Shown: positions 41,569 to 50,840, numbered from the stretch's first letter. The stretch: DNA of 64,000 bases from Rhodoflexus caldus (GCF_021206925.1 NZ_JAJPRF010000002.1:124001-188000); one strand, 5' to 3'. Made by a program: numbers and translations. Notes: a model not told the origin generated them from the sequence alone.

Positions 41569-44184
41569 GTGCCGGACACTCCTGAACATATCCCCCCGCA
41601 GGATGAGGAGAATAAGCCTCAGAACGAAAAAGACCCGCTTGCCGAGCGGATGAATCGTTTTTTGTCTGAAATATTAACCAATCGGGAAGCTATTCAGAAG
41701 TCGCGAGGAGAGTATCATCCGCTTGAGCAAGACCCTGAGTATCAGCTGCTTTACGAAAAAGGCCTCTACGATGCCACCAAGGACTATGACATTAGCCATT
41801 ATCCGTTTTACGTGCCGCCAAGGCAGCGTGCGGAAAATGAAAAAAAAGAAGAAGCCGAAAGCACTTCCATCGATTGGAAAAAAATTGAGCAAAAAGTTTA
41901 TCTTAAAGCATTTATAGAGCCGGAAGAAGACGAACTGGAAGAACAAATCAGAGCAGTGGCGCAGCGGCGGGCTATTCCCTACGAAAAAACCCGCCAACTC
42001 ATTCTGGAACGGCTTGCCAAAGGCAAAGATGACTTTGAAAGATTCATTTATGAAGATGTTTTCAGCAAAATTGCCATTCTGATTTTTACTATCGGGGTGG
42101 GTATGCTGATTCGCTACGGCATTGCCGAAGGTGTACTGCCCGAATGGGCGCGTGTCGGTATCGGCTTGCTGATATCGGGCATCTTGTTTGGTATTGCCAA
42201 ACGCATGGAACTCAGTAATGAAACTTTCAGTTTGCTGTTCGCCACTTCTGCGCTTTCTATTCTGTATTACACTAACTATCTGGCGTTCAAGGAGTACCAC
42301 TTTCTTAGTCAGCCCGTTGCTTTTTTGCTCATGCTTGTCATTATAGGGCTTTCGCTGTGGCTTTCGCTGCACTATGAGCGCCGCTATTTCGCTATTTTGG
42401 CCATTATCGGCGCATATATTACGCCTTTTGTAATCGTTGGTGAAAAAATTTACTATGACTACTTTTTCAGCTATTTGCTGCTAATTACCATTGGCATCAT
42501 TACGGTTGCATACTTCAAGCGCTGGGTGTTGCTGAATTATCTCACCTTCATTACTACCGTGCTAATTTTTACGGGTTGGATGTGGCGTGTGAATTTGGGC
42601 AACCTGCCCATGCTGCAAACGGGGCTTGTGTTTGCTACCTTGTTTTACCTGACTTACTTTGCCATGCATTTGCTGCACAGCCTGCGCCGCTTAGAGGATG
42701 AAACAGAAGTTCCCATGAGCGAGCGGGACTTGTTCTTTTTTGCGCTGAATGCTTTGTTTTTTGTGTGGACTGTGTACCGTCTGCTGAATGCTCATTTCCT
42801 TGTGGGTGATTATTTCGGCTGGTGGCTAATGGGGCTGGGGGTATTCAACGGTACATTTGGTTGGTGGCTCTACACTAAAAAAGACAGCGACCTCTATATC
42901 AGAAAATACCTTCAAACTTTTGCTTTGTTGGGCGTCAGTGCAGGTATCGTATTTATTTGGCATACAAAAACTACTCTTCATTTGGCTTGGTTGGCCGAAA
43001 CGCTGGCACTCTTGCTGCTGACCCGTTATTGGCGGACTGCCTTGTTCAGAGATGCCGCGCTGCTGACCTTTACCGCTTCGCTGATTGCCTTGTTTACCAT
43101 TTGGTATGCCACTTATGCGGGTGCAACTACTCCCGATTTTCTGTTTAACGATGCGGTACTTGCTACGCTTGCTTCGGTTGTGATTTACGTGGGTTGTTTG
43201 ATAGTAGTGCGTATGCAGGTGCAAACGCAGCAGGCCAACGAACGGCTCATGTTTCTTACATATGATGCACGTGCATTTCAGGCATTGCTGGCCGGCGTCA
43301 GTGTGCTGTTGATTTACTTATGCGGCAATATAGAATTGACCTATCACCGATTTTCGCACCCCTCGTTAGAGCGTCTGGTCATCGGAATTTATAATACTAT
43401 TTTCGCGATGTTCTTGTGGCTGGCCGCTACGCGCATTCAAAACATCCGATTTCAGAAAATTGCCAATTATATCCTCGTAGCTGCTGTTTTTTCCTATATC
43501 ATTTTTGCACATCCGGAAGTTGTGCGCTTGCGGAACGAATTTCTTACAGGCACAGCCAAAGCCGTTTGGTTTTTTGTTCATTATATTAACCTTACGCTCG
43601 ACCTGACAGCTATTTATTTGCTTCTTTCTTACCAATACGGAATCTTTAACCCTGCATTGCAGCAAGCAGATGAAGAACAAAGCGCACATGACATAAACTC
43701 TGCAAAAATTGATTACGTGGTATGGTTGGCATGTATTGCGTTGGTGTTCCATCTTACCGCCGAGCTCGACCATTTCTACATATTGTTCGGCTACAATCCC
43801 GATTTGCCCGTTGCCGAAAGTATTGGGCAATTGCTTGAACAAACGCGCTTGTTTTTGTATCCTATCCTGTGGTCATTCATTGCTTTTGGGCTGATGCTGC
43901 TCGGCGTAAAATTGCGGGTAAGAGATTTTCGCATCATTGCATCCGCTTTGTTGGGTGCTATGCTCATCAAGCTGTTGGCCTATGATATCTGGCGGGTTTC
44001 GCGCTTTACGCAAATCCTTTTGTTGATTATCATCGGCGGTTTGCTGTTTATCGTTTCATACCTCAATACTCAACTGCGCCACTTTTTGGCAGAAGGCACA
44101 CTCGACATTGACGAAATTTACCGAAAACTGACAGGTAAAAAGATGCCGCTGCCACCGCCGCCTGCCGATGAAGAAACCTCCTAA
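41569..44184 (+). CDS. DUF2339 multi-spanning membrane protein
   Basis: 871 residues from a GTG start; the ATG at 41565 leads to a 6-codon dead end. The N-terminal ~155 residues are soluble, acidic and lysine-rich. The rest contains more than 20 hydrophobic segments starting at DVFSKIAILIFTIGVGMLIRYG, with the DUF2339 hallmark YERRYFAILAIIGAYITPF. The C-terminus has the FGLMLLGVKLRVRDFRIIASALLGAMLIKLLAYDIW pattern, cut here only for length in practice and spanning 43880-43990. Function unknown. It probably acts with the preceding one-helix protein. Confidence 0.85.
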   Translation: MPDTPEHIPPQDEENKPQNEKDPLAERMNRFLSEILTNREAIQKSRGEYHPLEQDPEYQLLYEKGLYDATKDYDISHYPFYVPPRQRAENEKKEEAESTSIDWKKIEQKVYLKAFIEPEEDELEEQIRAVAQRRAIPYEKTRQLILERLAKGKDDFERFIYEDVFSKIAILIFTIGVGMLIRYGIAEGVLPEWARVGIGLLISGILFGIAKRMELSNETFSLLFATSALSILYYTNYLAFKEYHFLSQPVAFLLMLVIIGLSLWLSLHYERRYFAILAIIGAYITPFVIVGEKIYYDYFFSYLLLITIGIITVAYFKRWVLLNYLTFITTVLIFTGWMWRVNLGNLPMLQTGLVFATLFYLTYFAMHLLHSLRRLEDETEVPMSERDLFFFALNALFFVWTVYRLLNAHFLVGDYFGWWLMGLGVFNGTFGWWLYTKKDSDLYIRKYLQTFALLGVSAGIVFIWHTKTTLHLAWLAETLALLLLTRYWRTALFRDAALLTFTASLIALFTIWYATYAGATTPDFLFNDAVLATLASVVIYVGCLIVVRMQVQTQQANERLMFLTYDARAFQALLAGVSVLLIYLCGNIELTYHRFSHPSLERLVIGIYNTIFAMFLWLAATRIQNIRFQKIANYILVAAVFSYIIFAHPEVVRLRNEFLTGTAKAVWFFVHYINLTLDLTAIYLLLSYQYGIFNPALQQADEEQSAHDINSAKIDYVVWLACIALVFHLTAELDHFYILFGYNPDLPVAESIGQLLEQTRLFLYPILWSFIAFGLMLLGVKLRVRDFRIIASALLGAMLIKLLAYDIWRVSRFTQILLLIIIGGLLFIVSYLNTQLRHFLAEGTLDIDEIYRKLTGKKMPLPPPPADEETS

Positions 44185-44197
44185 AAAAAGCGTTCAA

Positions 44198-44228
44198 TTG
44201 CATTTTTGGACAAAAAGCACTATACTTG
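44198..44228 (+). promoter_or_regulatory. hmgA promoter candidate
   Basis: TTG (44198-44200), 20-nt spacer, TATACTTG (44221-44228), one mismatch to TAnnTTTG, 38 nt before the hmgA ATG. Confidence 0.4.
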
Positions 44229-44266
44229 TTACACTAATTAATGTCATGTCAATAAACTGTTAGCCC

Positions 44267-45424
44267 ATGCCTATCTATCATAAACTCGGCAAAATTCCGC
44301 ATAAGCGGCACATCACTTTTGAAAAGCCCGGAGGCGGCTATTACTACGAGCAACTGTTTGGTACAGAGGGCTTTGTAGGTATGTCAGCGCTGATGTATCA
44401 CATTTACCGCCCGACTATGGTAAAAGAAATTGTCAATTCGTACAGCGTTGCTCCAAAAATTGCCGTTGAACATAACATCATGGCACGCAAACTGCGTGGT
44501 TTTCAAGCCCCTGCCGCCGATGATTATTTGCAAAGCCGCATTCCGCTCTTTGTCAATAACGATTGTACTATCGGGGTGGCTGCTCCACGCAAAAGCGTAA
44601 CCGATTATTTTTACAAAAACGGCGACCACGATGAAATGCTGTTTATCCATAAAGGCAGTGGTAAATTGCGTTCACAAATGGGGATAATTCCTTTTGAATA
44701 TGGCGACTATCTTATCATTCCGCGAGGTATGATTTATCAATTGGAATTTGACGGTACGGATAACCGCATTTTGTGGATGGAGTCCCGTTCGCCTATCTAT
44801 ACGCCCAAGCGTTACCGAAACTGGTTTGGGCAATTGTTGGAACACTCTCCTTACTGCGAGCGCGACTACAAGTTGCCTGCCGACTTAGAAACTTATGACC
44901 AAAAGGGCGATTTCATGATTAAAGTGAAAAAGCAAAACATGATTCATGAAATCATCTATGCATCTCATCCTTTTGATGTGGTAGGGTGGGATGGCTATAA
45001 TTTCCCTTACGGTTTCAGCATCCACAATTTTGAGCCTATTACCGGACGGATTCATCAGCCGCCGCCTGTGCATCAAACCTTTGAAACCGATGCGCTGGTT
45101 GTTTGTTCGTTCTGTCCACGCCTGTACGACTATCACCCGCAAGCCATACCTGCACCATACAATCACAGCAACATAGATTCGGAAGAAATTCTTTACTATG
45201 TGGACGGTGACTTTATGAGCCGCAACGATGTGGAAATCGGGATGTTTACTCTGCATCCGGGCGGCATTCCGCACGGGCCGCATCCGGGCGCAATGGAGCG
45301 CAGCATCGGCAAAAAAGAAACCAAAGAACTTGCCGTCATGATAGACACTTTCCGTCCGCTGGCACTAACCGAAGAGGCTATGCGCTTAGACGATGGCATT
45401 TACTACAAATCCTGGATGGAGTAA
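44267..45424 (+). CDS. hmgA: Homogentisate 1,2-dioxygenase
   Basis: 385 residues. The C-terminal iron-site region is recognisable: IHNFEPITGRIHQPPPVHQTFE, followed by MFTLHPGGIPHGPHPGAMERS with the His/Glu ligands. The N-terminal cupin half carries LFVNNDCTIGVAAP and GDYLIIPRGMIYQLEFDG. It opens the ring of homogentisate to maleylacetoacetate in tyrosine/phenylalanine breakdown. Other pathway genes are not in the window. Single transcription unit with its own promoter and a terminator 28 nt after the stop. Confidence 0.95.
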   Translation: MPIYHKLGKIPHKRHITFEKPGGGYYYEQLFGTEGFVGMSALMYHIYRPTMVKEIVNSYSVAPKIAVEHNIMARKLRGFQAPAADDYLQSRIPLFVNNDCTIGVAAPRKSVTDYFYKNGDHDEMLFIHKGSGKLRSQMGIIPFEYGDYLIIPRGMIYQLEFDGTDNRILWMESRSPIYTPKRYRNWFGQLLEHSPYCERDYKLPADLETYDQKGDFMIKVKKQNMIHEIIYASHPFDVVGWDGYNFPYGFSIHNFEPITGRIHQPPPVHQTFETDALVVCSFCPRLYDYHPQAIPAPYNHSNIDSEEILYYVDGDFMSRNDVEIGMFTLHPGGIPHGPHPGAMERSIGKKETKELAVMIDTFRPLALTEEAMRLDDGIYYKSWME

Positions 45425-45452
45425 CACCCTGCTGCCAAGCAAGCAATCATGC

Positions 45453-45481
45453 AAGCCATTCCGATAGGAGTGGCTTTTTTT
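45453..45481 (+). terminator. hmgA terminator
   Basis: A 10-bp stem AAGCCATTCC/GGAGTGGCTT (one G-U) around GATA, followed by a run of T. Confidence 0.9.
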
Positions 45482-45503
45482 GTGATGACTACGACAGATA
45501 AAC

Positions 45504-45533
45504 TTTACAGCTTGCATAAAATTAATAGCTTTG
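45504..45533 (+). promoter_or_regulatory. Promoter candidate for the STAS/anti-sigma operon
   Basis: TTTA (45504-45507) and TAGCTTTG (45526-45533) with near-consensus spacing; the -7 box is an exact TAnnTTTG match, 56 nt before the ATG. Confidence 0.45.
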
Positions 45534-45588
45534 TGAAGTAAAAAAAGGCGATGCCCAACACAACCGAAACCTTAAAAAAACGTTAAAA

Positions 45589-45942
45589 ATGGTAGAAGTA
45601 AAGAAAGAAATCGCGCAAGGTGTAGTCATAATATCGGTAAAAGGCGAGTTGGATGCAAGTTCCGCATTGGTTTTTGACAATGCAGTGGAGGCAGTTATAG
45701 CCGAGCGTCCGGCTTCTATCCTGATAGATTGCAGCGCTTTGGAATATGTTTCCTCTCCGGGCATCGGGGTGTTTATTTCACGGCATGGCGAGTGTGAGGA
45801 TAAGAACATACGTTTTGCACTTTGCAACGTAAGTTCCAAAATCAGCAACGTATTAAAAATTTTGGGTTTAGACCAAGTAGTAAAAGTTTACACAACTACC
45901 GATGAAGCAACAACAGCAATGGGAGCATCACATCAGCCTTAA
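45589..45942 (+). CDS. STAS-domain anti-sigma-factor antagonist
   Basis: 117 residues, a single STAS domain like SpoIIAA/RsbV. The phosphorylatable serine region is LEYVSSPGIGVFISRHG, preceded by KGELDASSALVFDNAV. In partner-switching systems the unphosphorylated form binds the kinase/anti-sigma factor and frees its target. Here the RsbW-like gene overlaps its 3' end by 41 nt, so the two are made together. No sigma factor or PP2C phosphatase gene is adjacent, and the controlled target is unknown. Confidence 0.92.
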   Translation: MVEVKKEIAQGVVIISVKGELDASSALVFDNAVEAVIAERPASILIDCSALEYVSSPGIGVFISRHGECEDKNIRFALCNVSSKISNVLKILGLDQVVKVYTTTDEATTAMGASHQP

Positions 45943-46336
45943 TTGCAGGCGCGAATCGTTAAATACGCTGCGGCAATTTACCAAAGATGTGTTGAGCAGA
46001 TGGGCAATCACAGACGAACAACAATACCTGCTTGTACTTGCATTGGATGAGGTGTGTGCCAATTTGATTATCCATTCGCACAGTTGCAACGATTCGGATA
46101 CCATTGATATTAAAATCAGTCGTGCTAATGACGGGGTTTATTTTGAGGTAAGAGACAGCAAACCTGACAGTTTTAACATGGCACTGTATGAAACCCCTAC
46201 CGTCAGCCAGATTCTTTGCGAAAAGAAACGAAGCGGCATCGGTCTGTTTCTGGTTAAACAAATCATGGATGAAATTATGGTAGAGCAATCTGCCGATATG
46301 AAAATCTGCCGCATGAAAAAAAAACTCAGTTTTTGA
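45902..46336 (+). CDS. RsbW/SpoIIAB-like serine kinase (anti-sigma type)
   Basis: 144 residues with the compact HATPase_c_2 fold: N-box LALDEVCANLIIHSH, G1 box FEVRDSKPDSF and G2 box KKRSGIGLFLVKQIMDE. It should phosphorylate the STAS serine of the preceding gene product and bind the unphosphorylated form. The 41-nt overlap with the STAS gene implies coupled translation. It may act on a sigma factor encoded elsewhere, or on another output, as in Bacteroidota partner-switch modules. Confidence 0.9.
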   Translation: MKQQQQWEHHISLNCRRESLNTLRQFTKDVLSRWAITDEQQYLLVLALDEVCANLIIHSHSCNDSDTIDIKISRANDGVYFEVRDSKPDSFNMALYETPTVSQILCEKKRSGIGLFLVKQIMDEIMVEQSADMKICRMKKKLSF

Positions 46337-46338
46337 CC

Positions 46339-46364
46339 CTGTCAAAAATCTGACGTTTTGTCAG
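46339..46364. promoter_or_regulatory. Inverted repeat upstream of htpG, putative heat-shock operator
   Basis: CTGTCAAAA (46339-46347) and TTTTGTCAG (46356-46364) form a 9-bp inverted repeat with one mismatch and an 8-nt spacer, starting 3 nt after the preceding stop. Its inner part TGACG-TTT-TGTCA (46351-46363) matches the clpB upstream motif at 8935-8947 in half-sites and spacing. Confidence 0.5.
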
Positions 46365-46405
46365 TTGTGGGCTAACCTTTTGCACAATGTGCTTACTGGC
46401 ATGAA

Positions 46406-46439
46406 ATTAGACGATTCGCCAATCGGTTTAACGTCTAAT
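46406..46439 (+). promoter_or_regulatory. Start-proximal hairpin in the htpG leader, possible thermosensor
   Basis: ATTAGACG (46406-46413) pairs perfectly with CGTCTAAT (46432-46439), ending 5 nt before the ATG at 46445. An alternative inner hairpin CGATT-CGCC-AATCG is also possible. The position would hinder ribosome access and melt with heat, but Bacteroidota leaders often lack Shine-Dalgarno sequences, so the effect is uncertain. Confidence 0.4.
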
Positions 46440-46444
46440 CAGAT

Positions 46445-48253
46445 ATGCAAGAGAAAGGTTCCATCTCCATTCATACCGAGAATATTTTTCCGATTATTAA
46501 GAAGTTTTTGTACTCCGACCATGAGATTTTTCTGCGTGAGTTGGTGTCCAATGCCGTAGATGCTACGCAAAAACTCAAAAGTCTGGCTGCTTTAGGCGAA
46601 TTTAACGGTGAAATCGGGGAAACCCGCATCAAAATTAGTCTTGATAAAAATGCCAAAACCATTACCATCAGCGACCGCGGTATTGGCATGACTGCCGAGG
46701 AAATCAAGAAATACATCAATCAAATCGCATTTTCCGGCGCTAAAGAGTTTGTTGAAAAATACAAAGACAAAGACCAAAGCCAGCAACTCATCGGTCAGTT
46801 TGGTTTGGGCTTCTACTCTGCGTTTATGGTGGCCGAAAAAGTGCGCATTGTAACCAAGTCATGGCAGGAAGGCGCACAGGCTGCACAGTGGACATGCGAC
46901 GGCAGCACCGAGTTTGAAATTGCCCCTGCCGAAAAAGCTGACCGCGGAACAGATGTGATACTCCACATAGCGCCCGATTCGGAAGAATTTTTACAGCCTT
47001 TCCGCCTGCGCGAAATTTTAACCAAATATTGTAAATTTTTACCGGTAGAAGTAGCGCTGGAAGACGATGTTATCAACAATACACAGCCACTGTGGACAAA
47101 AGCACCTGCCGACCTCAAAGACGAGGATTACTTGAACTTCTACCGCGAGTTGTATCCGATGGCAGAAGACCCGCTGTTCTGGATTCACCTCAATGTGGAC
47201 TATCCGTTCAACCTGACAGGTATTCTGTTTTTCCCGAAAGTGAAAAACGAACTGGTGAACCGCAACAAAATTCAATTGTACCAAAAGCAGGTATTTATTA
47301 CCGATGAAGTGAAAGATATTGTGCCTGAGTTCCTAACCTTGCTGCATGGTGTAATTGATTCGCCCGATATCCCGCTGAACGTTTCGCGCAGCTTCCTGCA
47401 AGCAGACAGTAACGTTAAGAAAATCAACAACTATATCACGCGCAAAGTAGCCGATAAGTTGCAAGAACTCTTCAAGGCAGACCGCGAGGCCTATCAGCAA
47501 AAGTGGGAGGGCATAGATATCTTCGTTAAATACGGAATGATTAGCGATGATAAATTTGCCGAGAAAGCTCCTGCATTTGCATTGCTCAAAAATACGCAAG
47601 GCAAATACTTCACTTTTGACGAATACAAAGAGCATGTTCAGGCCAATCAAACCGACAAAAACGGCAACCTTGTATTACTCTACACTAACAATCCCGAAAA
47701 GCAAGATGTTTACATACAGGCAGCAGAAAAACGCGGTTATGACGTGCTGCTGCTCAATGGTGTGATAGACAGTCATTTTACCGGATTTTTGGAGCGCAAA
47801 TTTGAAAAAGCACAATTAAAGCGCGTAGATGCGGAAACCATTGACAAACTGATTGAAAAATCTGACCTTGCCGATGTTATTCTTTCCGAAGACGAGAAAA
47901 AAGAGGTAATTGAGTTGTTCAAAAAAGTGAGCGGAAAAGAAACGGTTGAAGTGTCGGCACTTTCTACGGATGAACTGCCCGTAAGCATTGTAGTGCCGGA
48001 GTTTTTCCGCCGCATGAAAGAAATGGCAATGATTGGCGGAGGCATGGACTACATGAGCAACTTGCCCGACCAGATGAATATTGTCATCAACGGCAACCAT
48101 CCGCTGATTAACCGCTTGGTTAAAGCACAGACGGCAGAGGAAAAAGAAAAAATTGCCCGCCACACCTACGACCTTGCTTTGTTGGCACAAAACATGCTAA
48201 ATGGCAAAGATTTGACTGCTTTCCTGAATCGCAGTTTGGAGTGGCTGAATTAA
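46445..48253 (+). CDS. htpG: HtpG, Hsp90-family chaperone
   Basis: 602 residues. GHKL ATPase motifs are complete: LRELVSNAVDATQKL, ITISDRGIGMTAEEI and LIGQFGLGFYSAFMVA; the middle domain has LNVSRSFLQAD with the catalytic arginine. The C-terminal dimerisation domain follows. It is an ATP-driven chaperone that remodels client proteins in the cytoplasm. The upstream region carries a motif shared with clpB and a hairpin near the start codon, both consistent with heat control. It follows the partner-switch genes by about 108 nt and ends at a strong terminator. Confidence 0.98.
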   Translation: MQEKGSISIHTENIFPIIKKFLYSDHEIFLRELVSNAVDATQKLKSLAALGEFNGEIGETRIKISLDKNAKTITISDRGIGMTAEEIKKYINQIAFSGAKEFVEKYKDKDQSQQLIGQFGLGFYSAFMVAEKVRIVTKSWQEGAQAAQWTCDGSTEFEIAPAEKADRGTDVILHIAPDSEEFLQPFRLREILTKYCKFLPVEVALEDDVINNTQPLWTKAPADLKDEDYLNFYRELYPMAEDPLFWIHLNVDYPFNLTGILFFPKVKNELVNRNKIQLYQKQVFITDEVKDIVPEFLTLLHGVIDSPDIPLNVSRSFLQADSNVKKINNYITRKVADKLQELFKADREAYQQKWEGIDIFVKYGMISDDKFAEKAPAFALLKNTQGKYFTFDEYKEHVQANQTDKNGNLVLLYTNNPEKQDVYIQAAEKRGYDVLLLNGVIDSHFTGFLERKFEKAQLKRVDAETIDKLIEKSDLADVILSEDEKKEVIELFKKVSGKETVEVSALSTDELPVSIVVPEFFRRMKEMAMIGGGMDYMSNLPDQMNIVINGNHPLINRLVKAQTAEEKEKIARHTYDLALLAQNMLNGKDLTAFLNRSLEWLN

Positions 48254-48278
48254 AATTTTGTTTTGCCGATATTTTGTA

Positions 48279-48306
48279 AGCCCTGCACACAACGCAGGGC
48301 TTTTTT
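48279..48306 (+). terminator. htpG terminator
   Basis: An 8-bp stem AGCCCTGC/GCAGGGCT around a 7-nt loop, followed by T6. Confidence 0.93.
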
Positions 48307-48317
48307 AATTGGTTCAA

Positions 48318-50840
48318 TTACGTTTCGGAGCGCAGCACCTCCAACGGCGGACGATTGATGACAGAGCGGCTGTTCCACAGACCTATGAGCAACGTCAGTG
48401 CCGTGATACTTCCTACGGTTGCCAGCGGCAGCAATAGTTTGGGCGCGAAAATGATTTCAAAACTGAAATACGACAATGCCCATGCTGCGGCAAGTGCCAA
48501 CAGTACACCTGTAAGAGATGCAATCAGCCCGATGGACAGATATTCCACGGCGTTGATTTGCAAAATTTGGCGGCGCACGGCACCCAATGTGCGCAAAAGG
48601 ACACTCTCCTTCATGCGCTGGTAACGGCTGATAATTACCGAACCGGCAAGAACCAACAAGCCCGTCAGGATGCTGAACATAGCCATGAATCGGATGGCAA
48701 ATGATACTTGGTCTAAAACTTCATCCACAGTCTTCAAAATCAGACCTAAATCAACCACGGAAACGGTAGGAAACTGTTGCACTAATGCTTGCTGGAAACG
48801 CGCCGATACTTTTTCGTCGGGTACACGGGTTACAAGTACGTGAAATTGAGGAGCATTCTCCAATACGCCGGCAGGAAACAGCACTACGAAATTGGTCTGC
48901 ACACGGGAAAAATCTACCTTTCGCAAGTGGCCAATGACGGTTTCAATTCTTTTTCCTTGTACGTCAAACGTAATGCGGTCGCCTATGCGAACTCCCATTC
49001 GGTTGGCATAGGGTGCATCAAATGACACAAAAACAGTATCTTCGGCCTTGCCGCGCCATTTGCCGCCGGCATCGCGCTCCGAATCTATCAGCGAATCGCG
49101 GTAGGTAACGCGATATTCCCTGTCTAATGCCCATGAAGCAATTTTTGAGGTACTGTCGGCCTTGATGGCTTGCACCGAACGGCCGTTTACCGCCGATACA
49201 CGCATCGTTACGATGGGGACTTGTTGCAAAAGCGGCAAGTTAAATTGCTTCGCCAAGCGATTTACATCGTCTCGCTGACTGTTTTGAATATCAAAAAGCA
49301 CCATATTGGGCTGATTTTCGCGGCCTGCAAATTGTACCTGACTCAGCAGCAAATCTTGCATAAAAAATAAAGTGGCAATGAGTGCCGTTCCCAAGCCTAT
49401 GGATAAAATCAGTGCAAGTGTCTGATTATTAGGTCGATATAAATTGGCAAAGCCTTGTCGCCATACGTAGGGCAGCGACAAAGAGGCAAATTTGCGCAAC
49501 AACCACATCAGCAGGTAGGCGGTAGCAGCCAGCAGTATAATTGCCACCGCTACTCCAACCATAAACATTGCGGCCTCTACCCACGAGCGCACCTGCAAGC
49601 GAGCAAAACCTGCCACAAATAATGCGGTCAGCAGATAGACCGCAATCACCGCCCAGTCCCATTTTTTGCTGTCCTCTTCGTAAGAACTGCGCAAGGTACG
49701 CAGGGGCGATACGTTGCGCACGCGTAGCAGCGGCGGCAATGCAAATAAGAGCGCAATCAGTACGCCCGCTGCCATGCCTCCCCAAAGCACCTCCGGAATC
49801 AGGCGCGTACTTACCTCTACGGGCAGGAAGTTTCTGAAGACAACAGGCAATAAGGATTGCAGCGCAGCCCCCAGCGATGTTCCGATGACTGCCCCCGCAG
49901 CACCCATCAATAAAATTTGCAGCAAGTAAATCAGAAAAGCCTCTCTTCCTGTTGCACCCATACAGCGCAAAACGGCCACCGACGGAATTTTTTCGGCCAC
50001 ATACACATGTACGGCACTTGCTACGCCTACGCAACCCAATAGCAGTGCAACAAATGCCACCAGATTTAAAAACCGATTCAGGTTTTCAAATGCTCGCCCA
50101 AGGCTTTGTTTGCGGCTTTCTACGGTTTCTACATTAAACCCTGCGTTATCAATGGATGCCTCCCACTTTTTCAGGAGCGATTCTACATCAGTGCCTTCTG
50201 CAAATTTGAAATAGTAGCGATAGTTGAGTCGGCTACCTTTTTGCACAAGTCCCGTGGAGTCCAGCAAGGCAATGGGGATATACACGGGCGCTGCCACAGT
50301 GCCCACAATCCCCGACTGCCCGGGCACTTGCTGCAAATTGCCCGCAATAGGAAATCGCAATTTGCCGACAGTAACCGTATCGCCTATGGAAGCCGCAAAT
50401 TGCAGCATGAGCGTATTGTCCACCAATGCCGCCGATTGTTGCTGGAAACGGCGTGCAGCAGCGGCAGGCTGTGTTTCTATTTGTCCATAGAAGGGAAATT
50501 CGCCGCCGAGGGCGCGCACCTGCACCAACCGTATCCCTTTTGCCTTCGGGAAGTAAACCATTGAAGCAAAAGAACACTCACTTGCTTGTTGAGCGGCCTC
50601 CGTTGCTACAAGACGCATCAGCGAATCGGGCAGGGGGCGACTGCCCGAAATCACTAAGTCCGCACCCAAAAGTTCTTTTGCCTGCTCATCAATATCTTGC
50701 CTCAAATTGCGATTGAAAGAATTGATTGCCACCAAAGCCGCAATACCCAATACGATGGAAGAAAGAAAAAGCAGCAGTTTCCCTCTACTGCGGCGGCTGT
50801 CGCGCCATGCCATGCGCCAAAGCCATACAAACAGTTGCAT
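48318..50840 (-). CDS. FtsX-like ABC transporter permease (YbbP type)
   Basis: 840 residues. An N-terminal membrane helix (LLLFLSSIVLGIAALVAI) precedes a MacB-like periplasmic domain. It is followed by two FtsX permease units, for example LNLVAFVALLLGCVGVASAVHVYVAEK and, near the C-terminus, FMAMFSILTGLLVLAGSVIISRYQRMKESVLLRTLGA. The sequence SVAVLRCMGATGREAF is the coupling-helix signature. It fits the YbbP family, whose ATPase YbbA is usually encoded next door. No ATPase gene is adjacent here, so the partner must lie elsewhere. Likely role: mechanotransmission or lipid/lipoprotein handling rather than export. Confidence 0.92.
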   Translation of the reverse strand: MQLFVWLWRMAWRDSRRSRGKLLLFLSSIVLGIAALVAINSFNRNLRQDIDEQAKELLGADLVISGSRPLPDSLMRLVATEAAQQASECSFASMVYFPKAKGIRLVQVRALGGEFPFYGQIETQPAAAARRFQQQSAALVDNTLMLQFAASIGDTVTVGKLRFPIAGNLQQVPGQSGIVGTVAAPVYIPIALLDSTGLVQKGSRLNYRYYFKFAEGTDVESLLKKWEASIDNAGFNVETVESRKQSLGRAFENLNRFLNLVAFVALLLGCVGVASAVHVYVAEKIPSVAVLRCMGATGREAFLIYLLQILLMGAAGAVIGTSLGAALQSLLPVVFRNFLPVEVSTRLIPEVLWGGMAAGVLIALLFALPPLLRVRNVSPLRTLRSSYEEDSKKWDWAVIAVYLLTALFVAGFARLQVRSWVEAAMFMVGVAVAIILLAATAYLLMWLLRKFASLSLPYVWRQGFANLYRPNNQTLALILSIGLGTALIATLFFMQDLLLSQVQFAGRENQPNMVLFDIQNSQRDDVNRLAKQFNLPLLQQVPIVTMRVSAVNGRSVQAIKADSTSKIASWALDREYRVTYRDSLIDSERDAGGKWRGKAEDTVFVSFDAPYANRMGVRIGDRITFDVQGKRIETVIGHLRKVDFSRVQTNFVVLFPAGVLENAPQFHVLVTRVPDEKVSARFQQALVQQFPTVSVVDLGLILKTVDEVLDQVSFAIRFMAMFSILTGLLVLAGSVIISRYQRMKESVLLRTLGAVRRQILQINAVEYLSIGLIASLTGVLLALAAAWALSYFSFEIIFAPKLLLPLATVGSITALTLLIGLWNSRSVINRPPLEVLRSET

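Noticed and set aside
44257-44263. CTGTTAG just before hmgA, as another copy of the two-hairpin element
   Set aside because: Only the heptamer matches; there is no hairpin partner and no downstream ATCCCTGCCG.
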